The notes under the pieces were generated by a model, which was not told where the DNA came from, ran no database searches, and saw only the letters and a program-made list of their open reading frames with translations. A stretch of 5,388 nt of DNA from Spirochaetales bacterium (GTDB lineage: Bacteria; Spirochaetota; Spirochaetia; DTKZ01): contig JAISAF010000194.1 in assembly GCA_031266855.1 (NCBI GenBank), positions 1-5,388 of the forward strand, written 5' to 3'. Below, piece by piece: positions 4,529 through 5,388 of this stretch (its first letter is position 1; the number at the start of each line of letters is the position of its first letter). The position numbers and the translations under genes are program-made.

Positions 4529-5047
4529 ATGAGCGTGAGCAATACCTATCCGGCCATTGAAATTCCTGATAACGGCAATGATAACGACGACAGCGATGGA
4601 ACTATCAGCCTGAAACACATGGCCACCGGCAACGCCAACGCCAACAAAAAATATGTACTGGTAAACGACATTGCCTTGACCGGAACCTGGTCGCCTAAAG
4701 GGACAGGGAGCGGCGCAATAAACCCCTTCAAGGGCACGTTCTACGGTAACGACCATACCATAAGCGGCCTTAAACCGGCGGCTGGACCCTCCACTGGTCT
4801 CTTTGGGACAATTGGCAGCGCGGAGATCCGCGACTTGAAGGTGGTTATCGACAATGAAGCCATGCTATCGGGCAATATTCAATACCTTGGGGGTGTCGTG
4901 GGTAGCACCGTGGTTGAGCTTGTATCAACCAAACTGAGGAACCTGATAGTGGAAGTTCCCTCGGGTCGTGTCCTGGGTTTTACCTCGATATCCACCAACT
5001 CAAAAGTGGGGGGGGCATTGCGGGTTCTCTGTCTAATACCACGGTAG
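4529..5047 (+). CDS. GLUG-type surface protein, N-terminal part, frame broken
   Basis: The 172-codon ORF covers the start of a repetitive surface protein. Residues about 24-100 show the layout typical of GLUG-domain proteins: TISLKHMAT, YVLVNDIALTG, WSPKGTG, PFKGTFYGNDHTISGL, then GLFGTIGSAEIRDLKV. GGVVG follows at 121-125 and GG again at 161. Such proteins form beta-solenoid stalks exported to the surface in treponemes, Bacteroidetes and others. The ATG at 4529 has no Shine-Dalgarno, and the in-frame codons before it encode a signal-like stretch, so the true 5' end is probably upstream and damaged or uses a rare start. The last 11 codons after the G8 tract at 5008-5015 are out of frame; removing one G restores the repeat pattern to the window end. 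The gene may be phase-variable, a pseudogene, or affected by a sequencing error. Confidence 0.65.
   Translation: MSVSNTYPAIEIPDNGNDNDDSDGTISLKHMATGNANANKKYVLVNDIALTGTWSPKGTGSGAINPFKGTFYGNDHTISGLKPAAGPSTGLFGTIGSAEIRDLKVVIDNEAMLSGNIQYLGGVVGSTVVELVSTKLRNLIVEVPSGRVLGFTSISTNSKVGGALRVLCLIPR
5008..5015 (+). repeat. G8 tract causing a one-base frameshift
   Basis: Eight G follow AAAAGT. In the upstream frame the ORF hits TAG at 5045-5047; with seven G the frame reads VGGIAGSL and stays open for at least 370 bases to the window edge. The tract falls in a GG codon pair of a GLUG-type repeat. Its position and consequence suit slipped-strand phase variation. Confidence 0.75.
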
Positions 5048-5388
5048 ACAACTGCCGGGTGGAGGGGGCCGGAACCCTGAGCGTTTCCTCCGGCGCTTCT
5101 TCTGGCGGTCTCTATGCCGGAGGTGTAGCCGGGGAGCTCGGAGGCTCAAGCGGCATAAGGGATTGTTCCGTGTCCCTCGCGGTAAAGGCCGAAGGTATGG
5201 TCAGTTTCGGAGCGGAGGTATACGGCGGGGATATCGTAGCGCGCCTCCAAACCCCTGATAGCGAACTGGACTACGCCGTCTCCCGCTGCCGGGCGAGCGG
5301 GGATATAAGCGTTACCGCAGGGAGCAGCGTCCAGATCTATGCGGGGGGTGCGGTGGGCATTTGCAGCAATCCGTCCCTGATCGATCAC
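5008..5388 (+). CDS. GLUG-type surface protein, continuation, runs off window
   Basis: This frame (codons in phase with 5014) is open from 4918 through the last base without a stop and is the natural continuation of the GLUG ORF at 4529. Motifs recur: VGGIAG at 5008, YAGGVAG at 5113, YGGDIVA at 5221 and YAGGAVG at 5338. The GG pairs are 36, 35 and 40 codons apart, after 40 codons from GGVVG upstream. Between them lie VDNCRV, IRDCSV and AVSRCRA, each with a central cysteine and valine-rich strand, as expected for stacked beta-solenoid turns. There is no start codon of its own with a Shine-Dalgarno, so it is not an independent gene. The C-terminus lies outside the window. A - strand open frame across 5146-5388 is its shadow. 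Confidence 0.65.

Noticed and set aside
4478..4756. A 92-codon - strand frame over the GLUG gene start
   Set aside because: It is antisense to a region with clear GLUG-type motifs and has no ribosome-binding site.

Overview
The window looks like accessory chromosomal DNA from a Gram-negative, probably host-associated anaerobe. A spirochaete of the Treponema type is my best guess. The reasons are a GLUG-type surface-protein gene with a poly-G tract, very patchy base composition, and intergenic stretches packed with short perfect inverted repeats. This is inference only: there is no rRNA, tRNA or housekeeping gene to settle it. All credible genes lie on the + strand.

Layout: (1) 1-226 is a non-coding leader with two perfect hairpins. 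(2) 227-736 is an AT-rich gene for an unrecognised five-helix membrane protein; its AT-rich character stops just before the stop codon. (3) 737-1194 is GC-rich and non-coding, with a G9 tract, an A/T-flanked inverted repeat and three tiny-loop hairpins. (4) 1195-2838 is a GC-rich, well-formed gene for a 547-residue membrane-anchored protein with a large extracytoplasmic domain and an OB-fold-like C-terminus. (5) 2839-3091 is another repeat-rich spacer; it shares an 18-bp word with the upstream spacer and ends in a plausible promoter. (6) 3092-3734 is AT-rich and holds a short ORF, a 144-codon ORF and an overlapping 33-codon membrane ORF whose last codons lie inside a repeat; some or all of it may be decayed. 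(7) 3720-3849 is a cluster of three inverted repeats, one of which could act as a terminator. (8) 3964-4347 encodes a small unknown protein with a good Shine-Dalgarno, loosely reminiscent of immunity-type proteins. (9) 4348-4528 has no intact gene but has an in-frame signal-peptide-like stretch without a start codon. (10) 4529 to the window end is a GLUG-like surface protein whose frame is broken by one base at a G8 tract and then stays open to the edge.

I see no single operon or recognised pathway. The pattern is a mosaic: AT-rich small genes (membrane, small soluble, possibly immunity-like) sit between GC-rich blocks and hairpin repeats, and several genes end exactly at repeat or composition boundaries. 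The most biologically suggestive items are the possible slipped-strand switch in the GLUG gene, the hairpin family, and the large uncharacterised membrane protein flanked by related repeats. No CRISPR array, transposase, integrase, tRNA or rRNA was seen.
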